DNA of 64,000 nucleotides from Aristolochia californica (taxonomy: Eukaryota; Streptophyta; Magnoliopsida; Piperales; Aristolochiaceae): contig JARWKL010000004.1 in the NCBI GenBank assembly GCA_029961685.1, forward strand, positions 26,913,610 to 26,977,609, in the 5' to 3' direction. Positions 46,101 to 59,900 of this stretch are shown piece after piece. Within the stretch, counting starts at the first letter, position 1; every line of letters starts with the position of its first letter. The notes below the pieces were generated by a model, which searched no databases, had not been told where the DNA came from, and saw nothing but the letters and a program-made list of their open reading frames with translations. Both the position numbers and the translations under genes were made by a program.

Positions 46101-49100
46101 TTATCAAACTCCAAGCCATTAGGGTTAAACCTGTCGAATTAGCCAAACTTGGACAACATTAGTTTTGTGTTCGTTTATGGTGTGTAAATAAATTTTATTT
46201 ACTTACATTTGTTATTGTTTTTAATTTTTTCCATACATAATCTCTTAAATTTTAATTTTTTTGTGATCTATTTGCCTTTATCTTCTTGTTTACGAGAGAA
46301 TTGAAAAGTGAAAGACTCAAGTTTTGATTTACGAAAAAAGTGTTCATCTAAAATGGAATGGAAATGCACAAATGTAGATAGTGATAATTCAAAAAAGCCT
46401 CTGTAAATTTTAGGGATGGCAAACTCTTTTAGTTTTTATATATTAGGTCTAGAAATGATCTAGAAAAGGGAGAGGCGGGGGATTTTTAAATGAGTGTTGA
46501 CTCCCAATCCATAAGTCTTTCTTAAAAAAACATTGCCTGTTATGCATGATTGATCGATAAATCACTTTACAAATCATCCGTGATTGTTAGGTAAGCTTTT
46601 TTTAAATGCGCAAAATAATGGCTTGTTTTCCTCGGGTAAATATCCCACCACACTTTCACTTGACAATTTAATTAGCTTTTGTTGTTCGCTTTAAAAGGTT
46701 TGGATCCATAGGGCATTTGCATCTTTGACATGTTTCAAGCATGCATATCCATATTTAAAACAAGTTAGGATCAATTAGAAATGTCTTTCTTATCAAATTC
46801 GAAGCCATTAGGGACGAACTAGTGGAATTTCCCAAACTTGAACAACTAAACTTTTGGGTTCGTTTCTGGGGTGTGAATAAATTTTCTTTACTTAAATATG
46901 ATATTGTTTTTAATTTTTTCCATAAAAAAACTCTAAAATTTTCATTTTTTGAGATCTATTTGCCTTTATCTTTTTGTTTATGAGAGAATCGGAACGTGAA
47001 AACTCAAAGTTTTGATTTAAGAAAAACGTGTACATCTAAAATGGAACGGAAATGTACAAATGTAGAGAGATATAATCTGAAAAAGTCTATGTAACTTTTA
47101 GGGATTGCGAATTCCTTTAGTTTTTATACATTAGGTTTTGCAATGATCTGGAAAAGGGGGAGGTGGGGGATCTTTAACGGAGTATTGACTCCCAATCCAT
47201 AAGTCATTTCTTTCAAAAAAATAGCATGTTACGCATGATTGACCGATAAATCACTTTACAAATCATCAACCATTTTTAGGGCATTTCTTATTTTCTTAAA
47301 AAAGGTTTGGATCCATAGGGCATTTGCATCTTTATCATGTTTCAAGCATGCATATCCATATTTAAAACAGGTTAGGATCAATTAGAAATCTCTTTGTTAT
47401 CAAATTCCAAGCCATTTGGGTTGACCTAGTGGAATTTCCCCAACTTGGACAACAAAACTTTTGTGTTCGTTTGTGGTGAGTGGATAAATTTTATTTACTG
47501 ACATTTGTTATTTTTTTTAATTTTTTCCATGCAAAAAATCTAAAATTTTCGTTTTGTTGTGATCTATTTTCCTTTCTCTTCTTGTTTATGAGAGAATCGA
47601 AAAGTGAAAACTCAAAGTTTTGATTTAAGAAAAAAGTGTACATATAAAATAGAATGAAAATGAAAAAATGTAGAGAGATATAATTCCAAAAGTCTCTGTA
47701 AGTTTTAGGGATTGCAAACTCTTTTAGTTTTTATTTAATAGGTTTTGCAATGATCTAGAAAAGGGGGAGACGGGGGATTTTGAACTGAGTGTTGACACCC
47801 AATCCTTAAGTTGTTTCTTTCAAAAACATAGCCCGTCACACATGATTGACCGATACATCTCTTTACAAATCATTTGTGATTGTTAGGTCAACTTTTTGTA
47901 AATGGGCAATACAATGGCTTATTTAACTGGGATAAATATCCCGCCGCACGTTCACTTGAATATTTAATGAACATTTATTGTTCGCTTAAAAAGGTTTGGA
48001 TCCATAAGGAATTTGCATCTTTAACATGTTTCAAGCACGCATATCCTTATTTTAAACAAGTTAGGATCAATTAGAAATCTCTTTCTTATCAAATTCGAAG
48101 CCATTAGGGTTGAACTAGTGGAATTTCCCAAACTTGGACAACAAAACTTTTTTGTTCGTTTGTGGCATGTGAATAAATTTTCTTTACTTACATTTGTTAT
48201 TTTTTTAAATTTTTTCCATACAAAACAGTAAATTTTTCATTTTGTTGTTATATATTTGCCATTATCTTCTTGTTTACGAGTGAATTGGAAAGTGAAAACT
48301 CAAAGTTTTGATTTAATAAAAAATTGTACATCTAAAATGGAATGGAAATGCACAAATGTAAAGAGACATAATTCCAAAAAGTCTCTGTAACTTTTAGGGA
48401 TTTCAAAGTCTTTTAGTTTTTATATATTAGGTTTTGCAATGACCTGGAAAAGGCGGAGGCGGGGGATTTTTAACTGAGTGTTGACTCCCAATGCATAAGT
48501 CATCTATTAAAAAAATATAGCCCATTACTTATGATTGACCGATAAATCACTTTACAAATCATCTGTGATTGTTAGGTCAACATTTTCTAAATGGGCAAAA
48601 TAATGGCTTGTTTGACCCGGGTAAATATCCCATCGCACGCTCTCTTGAGAATTTATTTATTGTTTGCTTTGAAAGGTTCAGATCAATAGGGCATTTGCAT
48701 CTTTAGCATGTTTCAAGAATGCATTTCCTTATTTAAAACATGTTAGGATTAATTAGAAATCTCTTTCTTGTCAAATTCCAAGCCATTAGGGATGAACTTG
48801 TGGAATTTCCCATACGTGGACTACAAAACTTTTATGTTCATTTGTGGGATGTCAATAAATTTTCTTTACTTACATTTTCTCTTCTTTTTAATTTTTCCAT
48901 ACATAAACTCTAAAATTGTCATTTTTTGTGATCTTTTTGCCTTTATCTTCTAGTTTACGACATAACCTTAAAGTGAAAGTGCAAATTTTTTATTGAAGAA
49001 AAAAGTGTACATCTAAAATGGAATGAAAATGCACAAATGCAGAGAGAGATAATTCCAAAAAGCCTCTGTAACTTTTAGGGATGGCAAACTCTTTTAATTT

Positions 49101-51869
49101 TTGAATATTAGGTCTTGCAATGATCTAAAAAAGGAGGAGGCGGGGGATTTTTAACTGATCGTTGACTCCCAATCCATAAGTCATTTCTTACAAAAAACAT
49201 AACCCTTTATGCATGATTGCCGGATAAATCACATTACAAACCATCTTTGATTGTTAGGTCAACTTTTTGTAGAAGGGCAAAATAATGGCTTGTTTGACTC
49301 AGGTAAACATCCCACCACACATTCACTTGAGAATTTACTGAGCATTTGTTGTTCACTTTAAAAAGTTTGGATCCATAGGGCATTTGCATCTTTAACATGT
49401 TTCAAGCATGCATATCTATATTTAAAACATGTTAGGGTCAATTAGAAATCTCTTTCTTATCAAATTCCATGCCACTAAGGTTGAATTAGTGGAATTTCCC
49501 AAAGTTGGACAACAAAACTTTTGTGTTCATTTGTGGTGTGTGAATAAATTTTCTTTACTTACATTTGTTCTTTTTTTTTTTAATTTTTTCCATACATAAA
49601 CTCTAAAATTTTAATTTTGTTGTGATCTATTTGCCTTAATCTTCTTGTTTACGAGAGAGTCAGAAAGTAAACACTCAAAGTTTTGATTTCTTGAAAAAAA
49701 ACTATATATCTAAAATGGAATGGAAATGCACAAATGTTGAGAGAGATAATTCCAAAAAGTCTCTGTAACTTTTAGGCATGACAAACACGTTTAGTATTTA
49801 TATATTAGGTTTTGCAATGATCAGAAAAATGGGGAGGTGGGGGATTTTTAAATGAGTGTTGACTCCCAATCCATAAGTCATTTCTTTCAAAAACATAGCC
49901 TGTCAGGCATGATTGACCGATAAATCTCTTTAAAAATCATTTGTGATTGTTAGGTCAACCTTTTATAAATTTTAAAGTAATGTCTTGTTTATCTGGGATA
50001 AATATCCCACCACACATTCACTTGAGAATTTAATGAGCATTTGTTGTTTGCTTTTAAAGGTTTGGATCCATAGGGCATTTGCATCTTTAACATGTTTCAA
50101 GCATGCATATCCATATTTAAAACATGTTAGGATCAATTAGAAATCTCTTTCTTATAAAATCCCAAGCCATTATGGTTGAACTAGTGGAATTTCTCAAACT
50201 TGGACAAAGACATATTTGTGTTCGTTTGTGGTGTGAGAATAAATTTTCTTTACTTACATCTGTTATTGTTTTTATGTTTTTCCATACATAAACTCTAAAA
50301 TTTTCATTTTGTTGTGATCTATTTGCCTTTATCTTCTTGTTTACAAGAGAATTGGAAAGTGCAAAGTCAATGTTTTGATTTATGAAAAATGTGCACATCT
50401 AAAATGGAATGGAAATGCACAAATGTAGAGAGATAATTCCAAAAATTCTCTGTAACTTTTAGGGATTGCAAACTCTTTAATTTTTTATATATTAGGTTTT
50501 GCAATGATCTAGAAAAGGGGGAGGCGGGGGATTTTTAACTAAGGGTTGACTCCAAATCCATAAGTCATTTCTTACAAAAAAAATAGCCCGTTACGCATGA
50601 TTGACTGATAAATCACATTAAAAATCATTTGTGATTGTTACGTCAGGTTTTTGTAAATGGGCAAATTAATGGTTTTTTTGACGTGGGTAAATATCCCACC
50701 ACACGTTCAGTTGAGAATTTAATGAGTATTTGTTGTTTGCTTTTAAAGGTTTGGATCCATAGGGGATTTTCAACTTTAACATGTTTCAAGCATGCATATC
50801 CATATTTAAAACTTGTTAGGATCAATTAGAAATCTCTTTTGAATCAAATTCCAAGCCATTAGGGATGAACTAGTGGAATTTCCAAAACTGGGTCAACAAA
50901 ACTTTTGTATTCGTTTGTGGTGTGTGAATAAATTTTCTTTACTTATATTTGTTATTTTTTTTAATTTTTTCCATTCATAAACTCTAAAATTTTCTTTTTT
51001 TTGTGATCTATTTTCCTTTATCTTCTTGTTTACGATAGAATCAGAAAGTGAGAACTCAAAGTTTTTATTTTAGAAAAAGTGTACATCTAAAATGGAATGG
51101 AAATGCACAAATGTAGAGAGAGACAATTCAAAAACGTCTCTGTAACTTTTAGGGATTGCAAAGTCTTTTAGTTTTTATATATTAGGTTTTACAATTGTCG
51201 AGGAAAGGGGAGGTAGGGGATTTTTAACTGAGTGTTGACTCCCAATCCATAAGTCATTTCTTAAAAAAATAGCCCGTTATGCATGATTGACCGATAAATC
51301 ACTTTACAAATCATCTGTGATTTTTGGGTAAGCTTTTTGTAAATTGACAAAATAATGGCTTGTTTGACTCGGGGAAACATCCCACTGCACGTTCACTTGA
51401 GAATTTAATGAGCATTTTTTGTTCGCTTTAAAAGGTTGGATCTTTAACATGTTTTAAGCTTGGATATCCATATTTAAAACATGTTAGGATGACTTAGAAA
51501 TCTCTTTCTTATCAAATTCCATGCAATTAGGGTTGAACTAGTGGAATTTCCCAAACTTGGACAACAAAACTTTTGTGTTCGATTGTGGTATGCGAATAAA
51601 TTTTCTTTACTTATATTTGTATTTTTTTATTTTTTCCATACATAAACTCTAAATTTCATTTTTTTGTTCTGTGTTTGCCTTTATCATCTTGTTTATGAGA
51701 GAATCGAAAGGTGAAACCTCAAAATGGAATGGAAATGCACAAATTTAGGGAGAGATAATTCCAAAAAGTTTTTATAACTTTTATGGATTGCAAACTCTTA
51801 TAGTTTATATATATAAGGTTTTGTAATGATCGTGAAAAGGGGGTAGCGGGGGATTTTTAACTGATTGTT
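34158..51869 (-). repeat. Satellite array, segment 6 (S2, reversed)
   Basis: Landmarks (reverse form 'atattaggttttgcaatgatcggg') at about 34,330, 35,026, 36,191, 36,886, 37,558, 38,253, 38,940, 39,587, 40,237, 40,929, 41,618, 42,315, 42,980, 43,665, 44,355, 45,053, 45,757, 46,445, 47,134, 47,742, 48,429, 49,120, 49,810, 50,493, 51,185 and 51,817. Spacing is mostly 650-700 bp. Truncated units show where landmarks or blocks are missing: about 35,647, 36,170, 39,195, 42,750, 47,270 and 51,720. Small local duplications lie at 34,578-34,650 and 41,640-41,700. No gene is seen. Confidence 0.95.
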
Positions 51870-52550
51870 TGTTAGTGTGTAAATGCCCACCTCTCACGAG
51901 TTACTGCTAATCTAATGTATTCACTGGCCTCCAATTATGAGGAGCGCCAATGTAAATAGTGAGTAAATTAGTTAGCAGTTCTCGCTTAGACGCTGATGAC
52001 TTCAAATTGTGACCGCAATGGTTATTTGTGAAGAAACTGTAAAACGAAAGTGGGGTTCCGGGCGTAAGCCCCTACGGGGGTCCAAGGGGGCTGGCCCCCT
52101 TGGCGGCGGGGTCACGAACGGGAGACCCAAGCATGAACGGAAAATTAATACGACTCATGTGTGAACGGGAATTAATGGAAGGAGCAAAAAACAGAGGTGA
52201 CTCTATACTGATTGTCGCAGCGGACCGAGGCATCCATCAGTGCCAGAAGAAAAAGAAAGCTTCCTTTGTTTTATTTCCTTAGCTATCTCCCAGTTGTCTT
52301 CCTCGATTAAGTGTTGCAAATCACCTATAAATAGAGGTGCTCTTCAACAACAAATTGCATCCATAGTAATACCTATTCCCTGTTCTTTTTCATTTTTATT
52401 TTCTTCTTCTATAAGTCCAGAAGCCATTGAAGCTCTTCTAAAACCATGTGGTGGGAGGAAATCAGCTTTGTATTGAAATAAAGTTCAGCGTTGGCTTTCT
52501 TCTTGATTGATGTTAAGATGTTCCAGGGTTCAGCTTACTCTATTTTACAT
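51870..52550 (+). mobile_element. Solo LTR, family C, copy 2
   Basis: 681 bp from TGTTAGTGTG to TTTTACA, flanked by TTGTT (51,865-51,869 and 52,551-52,555). Removal restores 'aactgattgttgaatcc' of the satellite. It lies in the same direction as copy C1 although the satellite around it is reversed, so the two are separate insertions. TATA box at 52,326-52,333. The middle (about 52,120-52,290) differs from C1, which has the 25-bp minisatellite instead. Short frames inside are not genes. Confidence 0.95.
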
Positions 52551-52618
52551 TGTTGAATCCAAATCCATAAGTCATTTCTTACAAAAACAAAGCCTGTTAC
52601 TCATGATTGACCGATAAA

Positions 52619-53083
52619 TCACTTTATGATTGTTAGGTCAGCTTTTTGTAAATGGGAAAAATAATGGCTTGTTTGACTCGGGTAAATATTCCAGTGCACG
52701 TTCACTTGAGAAGTTAATGAGCATTTGTTGTTCGCTTTAAAAGGTTTGTATCCATAGGGCAATTGCATATTTAATTTTTTTTCAAGAATGCATATCCATA
52801 TTGAAAACATGTTAGGATCAATTAGAAATCTCTTTCTTATCAAATTCACCGCCATTTGGGTTGAATTTGTGAAATTTCCAAAACTTGGAAAACAAAACTT
52901 TTGTATTCGTTTGTGGTGTGAGAATAAATTTTGTTTACTTACATTTTTTATTGTTTTTAATTTTTTCCATCCATAAACTCTAAAATTTTCATTTCTTTTT
53001 AATCTATTTCCCTCTATCTTCTTATTTACAAGAGAATCGAAAAGTGAAAACTCAAAGTTTTGATTTAAGAAAAAAATGTACAT
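52619..53083 (-). other. Longest satellite reading frame (154 codons)
   Basis: The minus-strand frame starts MYIFFLNQNFEFSLFDSLVN and ends 'SHLQKADLTIIK'. It joins two short frames that recur separately in many monomers: one of about 93-101 codons starting 'MY.FFLNQN' and ending 'DPNMF', and one of about 60-71 codons containing 'SLNSQVNVRWDIYPSQTSHY'. In most monomers a TAA follows 'NMF'; here it is mutated and the frame continues. No known domain, and AT-driven amino acid bias. It is probably a by-product of the monomer sequence. It is listed because the frames recur at 38,563, 50,117, 55,032, 55,697 and 59,069. Confidence 0.2.
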
Positions 53084-56000
53084 CTAAAATGGAATGGAAA
53101 TGCACAAATGTGGAGAGAGAGAATTTCAAGAAGTCTCTGTAACTTTTAGGGATTGCAAATTCTTTTAGTTTTTATATATTAGGTTTTGAAAAGATCAGGA
53201 AAAGGGGGAGGCCAGGGATTTTTAACTGAGTGTTGACTCTTAATCCATAAGTAATTTACTACAAAAACATAGCCCATTACGCAAAATATAAATTTACTAA
53301 TCATCTGTGATTGTTAGGTCAGCGTTTTGTAAATGGGCAAAATAATGCCTTGTTTGACTCGGGTAAACATCCCACCGCACGTTCACTTGAGAATTTAATG
53401 AGCGTTTGTTGTCGCTTTAAAAGGTTTGGATCCATAGGGCATTTTCATCTTTAACATGTTTCAAGCATACATATCCATATTTAAAACATGTTAGGAACAA
53501 TTAGAAATCTCTTTCTTATCAAATTCCAAGCAATAAGGGTTGAACTATTGGAATTTGCCAAACTTGGATGACAAAACTTTTGTGTTCGTTTGTAGCTTGT
53601 AAATAAATTTTTTTTACTTATATTTTTAATTGTTTTTAATTTTTTCCATACCTAAACTCTAAAATTTTCATTTTGTTTTGCATTGTTTGCCTATATCTTC
53701 TTGTTTATGAGAGAATCGAAAAGTGAAAACTCAAAGTTTTTATTTAAGAAAAAAGTCTACATCTAAAATGGAATGGACATGCACATAATTCGAGAGAGAT
53801 AATTCCAAGAAGTCTTTGTAACTTTTATGGATTGCAAATTCTTAGTTTTTATATATTAGGTTTTGCAATGATTGGGAAAAGGGGGAGTGAGGGGATTTTT
53901 AACTAAGTGTTGACACCCAATCCATAAGTAATTTCTAACAAAAATATAGCCTGCTATGCATGATTGATCGATAAATCACTTTACAAATAATTTGTGATAG
54001 TTAGATCAGATTTTTGTAAATGGGCAAAATAATGGTTTGTTTGACTCGGGTAAATATCCTACCGCTTGTTCACTTGAGAATTTATTGAGCCTTTGTAGTT
54101 CGGTTTAAAAGGTTTGGATCCTTAGGGTATTTGCATCTTTAACATCTTTCAAAAATGCATATCCATATTTCAAACATGTTAGGATCAATTAGAAATCTCT
54201 TTATTATCAAATTCCTAGCCATTAGGGTTGAAATAGTGGAATTTCCCAAACTTGGGCAACAAAACTTTTGTGTTTGTTTGTGGTGTGTGAATATATTTTC
54301 TTTACTTACATTTCTTATTTCTTTTATTTTTTTCCATACATAAAACCTTTATCTTCTTGTTTACGAGAGAATCAGAATGGGAAAACTCAAAGTTTTGATA
54401 ATACAAAAAAGTCTCTGTAACTTTTAGGGATTTCAAAAACTTTTAGTTTTTATATGTAAGGTTTGTAAAGATCGAGAAAAGGGGGAAGCGGGGGATTTTT
54501 AACTGATTCTTGACTCCCAACCCATAAGTCATTTCTGACAAAAACTTTGCCCGTTAAGCATGATTGACCAATAAATCACTTTACTAATCATCTGTGATTG
54601 TTAGGACAACTTTTGGTAAATGGGCTAAATAATGGCCTGTTTGACTTGGGTAAACATCCCACCGGACGTTCACTTGAGAATTTAATGAGCATTTGTTGTC
54701 CGCTTTAAAAGGTTTGGATCCATTGGGAATTTGCATCTTTAACATGTTTCCAGCATGCATATCCATATTTATAACATGTTAAGATCAATTAGAAATCTCT
54801 TTCTTATCAAATTCGAAGCCATTAGGGTTGAACAAGTGGAATTTCCCAGACCTGGACAATAAAACTTTTGTGTTAGTTTGTGGTGTGTGAATAAATTTTC
54901 TTTACTTACATTTGTAATTGTTTTTAATTTCTTTCATACATAATTTCTAAAATTTTCTTTTGATTGGGCTGAGTTTGCCTTTATCTTCTTGTTTACGAGG
55001 GAATCTAAAAGCGACAACTCAAAGTTTTGATTTAATAAAAACGTGTACATCTAAAAAGGAAAGGAAATGAAGAGAGAGATAATTCCAAGAAAACTTTTGT
55101 GTTCGTTTGTGGTGTGTGAAATGTTTTTTCTTTACTTAGATTTGTTATTGTTTTTAATTTTTTCCACACATTAACTCTAAATTTTTTATTTTGTTGTGAT
55201 CTATTTGCCTTTATCTTCTTGTTTATGAGAGAATTGGAAAGTGAAAACTCAACGTTTTGATTTAAGAAAAAAGTGTACATCTAAAATGGAATGGAATTGC
55301 ATAAATTTAGGGAGAGATAATTTGAAAAAATCTCTGTAACTTTTAGGGTTTTCAAACTCTTTTAGTTTTTATATATTAGGTTTTGCAATGATAGGGAAAA
55401 TGGGGGGGGGCAGTAGGGGATTTTTAACTGAGTTTTGACTCCCAATCCATGAGTCCTTTCTTACAAAAAAAACATAGCCCCTTATGCATCATTGACCGAT
55501 AAATCACTTTACAAATCATTTGTGATAGTTAGGTCATATTTTTGTAAATGGGCAAAATAATGGCTTGTTTGACTCGTGTATATATCCCACCGCACGTTCA
55601 CTAGAGAATTTATTGAGCATTTTTTGAACGCTGTAAAAGGTTTGAATCCAAAGGGCATATGCCTCTTTAATATGTTTCAAGCATGGATATCCATATTCAA
55701 AACATGTTTGAATCAGTTTGAAATCTCTTTCTTATCAAATTCCAAGCCATTAAGGTTGAACTAGTGGAATTTCCCAAACTTGGACAACAAAACTTTTGTG
55801 TTCGTTTGTGGTGTGTCAATAAATTTTCTTTACTTACATTTATTTTTTTCGAAGCAGAAACTCTAAAATTTTCATTTTGTTGTGATCTATTTGCCTTTAT
55901 CTTCTTGTTTACGAGAGAATCGGAAAGTGAAAACTCAAAGTTTTTATTTAAGAAAAAGAGTTCATCTAAAATGGAGTGAAAATCCACAAATGTAGAAAGA

Positions 56001-56999
56001 AATAATTCGAAAAAGTCTCTGTAACTTTTAGGGATTGCGGTTAGTTTTTATATATTAGGTTTTTTAATAATCGGGAAAAGGGGGAGGTGGGGGATTTTTA
56101 ACTGAATGTTGATTCCCAATCCATAAGTCATTTCTTACAAAAACATAGTCCGTTATGCATGATTGACCGATAAATCACTTTAATGGGCAAAAAATGGCTT
56201 GTTTCACTCGGGTAAATATCCCACTGCACGTTCACTTGAGAATTTAATGAGCATTTGTTGTTCTCCTTAAAAGTTTTGTATCCATAGGGCATTTGCACCT
56301 TTAACCTTTTTTCAAGCATGCATATCCATATTTAAAACATGTTAGGATCAATTAGAAATCTCTTTCTTATCAAATTTCAAGCCATTATGGTTGAGCTAGT
56401 GGAATTTACCAAACTTGGACAAAAAAAAAATTATTTTCGTTTGTGGTGTGTGAATAAATTTTCTTCACTTACATTCGTTATAGTTTTTAATTTTTTCCAT
56501 ACATAAACTCTAAAATTTTCATTTTGTTGTGATCTATTTGCCTTTATCTTATTGTTTTTCGAGAAAATCGGAAAGTGAAAACTCAAAGTTTTGATTTAAG
56601 AAAAAAGTGTACATCTAAAATGGAAAGGAAATGCACAAATGTAGAGAGAGATAATTCCAAAAAGTCTTAGTAACTTTTATGGATTGCAAACTTTTTTAGT
56701 TTTTATTAATTAGGTTTTGCTATGTTCGGGAAAAGGGGGAGGTCAGGGATTTTAAATTGAGTTGTTTCTTACAAAAACAAAACCTGCTACGCATCATTCA
56801 CCGATAAATCACTTTACAAATCATTTTTAATTGTTTGGTCATAATTTTTTAAATAGTCAAAATAATGGCTTGTTTGACTCGGGTAAATATCTTACCGCAC
56901 ATTCACTTGAGAATTTAATGAATATTTGTTGTTCGGTTTGAAAGGTTTGGATCGATAGGGCATTTGCATCTTTAACATGCTTCAAGCATGCATAACCAT

Positions 57000-59900
57000 A
57001 ATTAAAACTTGATAGGATCAATTAGAAATCTCTTTCTTATAATATTCTAAGCCTTGAGCGTTGAGCTAGTGGAATTTCCCAAACTTAGAGAAAAAAATTT
57101 TTCTATTCGTTTGTGGTGTGCAAATAAATTTTCTTTTCTTACATTTGTTTTTGTTTTTAATTTTTCCCATACAACACTCTAAAATTTTCAATTTGTTGTG
57201 AACTATTTGCCTTTATCTTCTTGTTTACGAGAGAATAAGAATGTGAAAACTCAAATTTTAGATTTAAGAGAAAAATGTACCTCTAAAATGGAATGGAATT
57301 GTACAAATATAGAGAGAGATAATTTGAAAAAGTCTATGTAACTTTTAGGAATAGCAAACTCTTGTAGATTTTATATAATAGGTTCTGCAATGATAGGAAA
57401 AATGGAGAGGCGAGGGAGTTTTAAATGAGTGTTGACTCCCAATCCATAAGTCATTTCTTACAAAAACATAGCCCCTGATGAATGATTGATCGATAAATCT
57501 CTTTACAAATCATCTATGACTATTAGGTCAGTTTTTTGTAAATGGGCAAAATAAAGGCTTGTTTGACTCGGGTAAATATCCCACCCCACGTTCACTTGAA
57601 AATTTAATGAGAATTTTTTCTTCGCTTTAAAAGGTTTGGATCCATTGGGCATTTGTATCTTTAATATGTTTCAAGCATGCATATCCATATTTAAAACTTG
57701 TTAAGATCAATTAGAAATCTCTTTCTTATCAAATTCCTAGCCATTAGGGTTGAAATAGTGGAATTTCCCAAACTTGGGCAACAAAACTTTTGTGTTCATT
57801 TGTGGTGTGTGAATAAGTTTTCTTTACTTTCATTTCTTATTATTTTAAATTTTTTTGATACAGAAAATCAAACATTTTCATTTTGTTGTGATCTATATGC
57901 CTTTATCTTCATGTTTAAGAGAAAATCAGAAAGTGAAACTCAAAGTTTTGATTTAAGAAAAAAGTGTTCATCTAAAATGAAGTGGAAATGCACAAAGGTA
58001 GAGAGAGATAATTTGAAAAAGTCTCTGTAACTTTTAGGGATTGTAAACTCTTTTAGTTTTTATATATTAGGTTTTGCAATAATCGGGAAAGGGGGGAGGC
58101 GAAGGATTTTTAACTGAGTGTTGACTCACAATCTATATGTCATTTCTTACAAAAACATGACCCGTTATGCATGATTGATCGATAAATCACTTTAAAAGTT
58201 TTCTATGATTGTTAGGTCAACTTTCTGAAAATGGGCAAAAAAAGGCTTGTCTGACTCCGGTAAATATCCAACTGAACGTTCACTTGAGAATTAAATGAGC
58301 ATTTGTTGTTCGCCTTAAAATTCTGGATCCATAGGGCATTTGCACCTTTAACATTTTTTCAAGCACGCATATCCATATTTAAAACATGTTAGGATCAATA
58401 AGAAATCTCTTTCTTCTCAAATTCCAAGCCATTATGGTTGAGCTAGTGGAATTTCCCAAACTTGGACAACAAAACTTTTGTGTTCGTTTGTGGTGTGTGA
58501 ATAAATTTTCTTCACTTAAATTTGTTATAGTTTTTAATTTTTTCCATACACAAAATCTAAAATTTTCATTTTGTTATGATATATTTTCCTTTATCTTCTT
58601 GTTTTCAACAATTGGAAAGTGAAAACTCAAAGTTTTGATTTAAGTAAAAAATGTATATCTAAAATTGAAAGGAAATGCAAAAGTGTAGAGGGAGATAATT
58701 CCAAAAAGTCTCTGTAATTTTAATGGATTACAAACTCTTTTAGTTTTTATTAATTAGGTTTCACAATGATCGGGAAAAGGGGGAGGCCGAGGAATTTTAA
58801 CTGAGTGTTGACTCCCAATCCAAATGTCATTTCTTACAAAAAACAGTAGCCCATTTCACATGATTGATCGATAAATCACTATAAAAATGATCAGTGATTG
58901 GTAGATCAGACTTTTGTAAAGGGGTAAAATAATGGCTTGTTCGACTCGGGTAAATATCCCATCGCACATTCATTTGAGAATTTAATGAGCATTTGTTGTC
59001 ATCTTTAAAAGGTTTGGATCCATAGGGCATTTGCATCTTTAACTTGTTTCAAGCATGCGTATCTATATTTAAAACATGTTAGGATCAATTAGAAATCTCT
59101 TTCTTATTAAATTCCAAGCCATTAGGGTTGAAGTAGTGGAATTTCCCAAACTTGGACAACAAAACTTTTGTGTTTGTTTGTGCTGTGTGAATAAATTTTT
59201 TTTACTTACATTTGTAATTGTTTTTAATTTTTTCCATACATAAACTCTAAAATTTTCATTTTGTTGGGCTCTGTTTGCCTTTATCTTCTTCTTTACGAGA
59301 GAATCGGAAAGTAAAAACTCAAAGTTTTGATTGAAGAAAAAAATGTACATATAAAATGGAAAGGAAATGAACAAATGTAGAGAGAGATAATTCTAAAAAG
59401 TCTTTATAACTTTTATGGAATGAAAACTCTTTTAGTTTTAAATAATTAGGTTTTGCTATGTTCGAGAAAAGGGGGAGGCCGGGGATTTTACACTGAGTCT
59501 TTTCTTACAAAAACATAGCCTGCTACGCATCATTGACTGATAAATCACTTTACAAATCATTTGTAATTGTTAGCTCATATTTTTTTAAATAGGAAAAATA
59601 ATGGCATGTTTTACTCTGGTAAATATCCCACCGCACATTCACTTGAGACTTTAATGAGTATTTGTTGTTCGGTTTAAAAGGTTTGGATCCATAGGGCATT
59701 AGCATCTTTAACATGTTTCAAGCATGCTTAACCATAATTAAAATTTGATAGGATCAATTAGAAATCTCTTTCTTATAATATTCTAAGCCTTTAGCGTTGA
59801 GCTAGTGGAATTTCCCAAACTTCGAGATGAAAACTTTTGTGTTCGTTTGTGGTGTGCAAATAAATTTTCTTTACTTACATTTGTTTTTGTTTTTAATTTT

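Noticed and set aside
52100..52476. Frames of 60 and 78 codons in solo LTR C2
   Set aside because: They lie inside an LTR, are not conserved in the other copy and have no domain.
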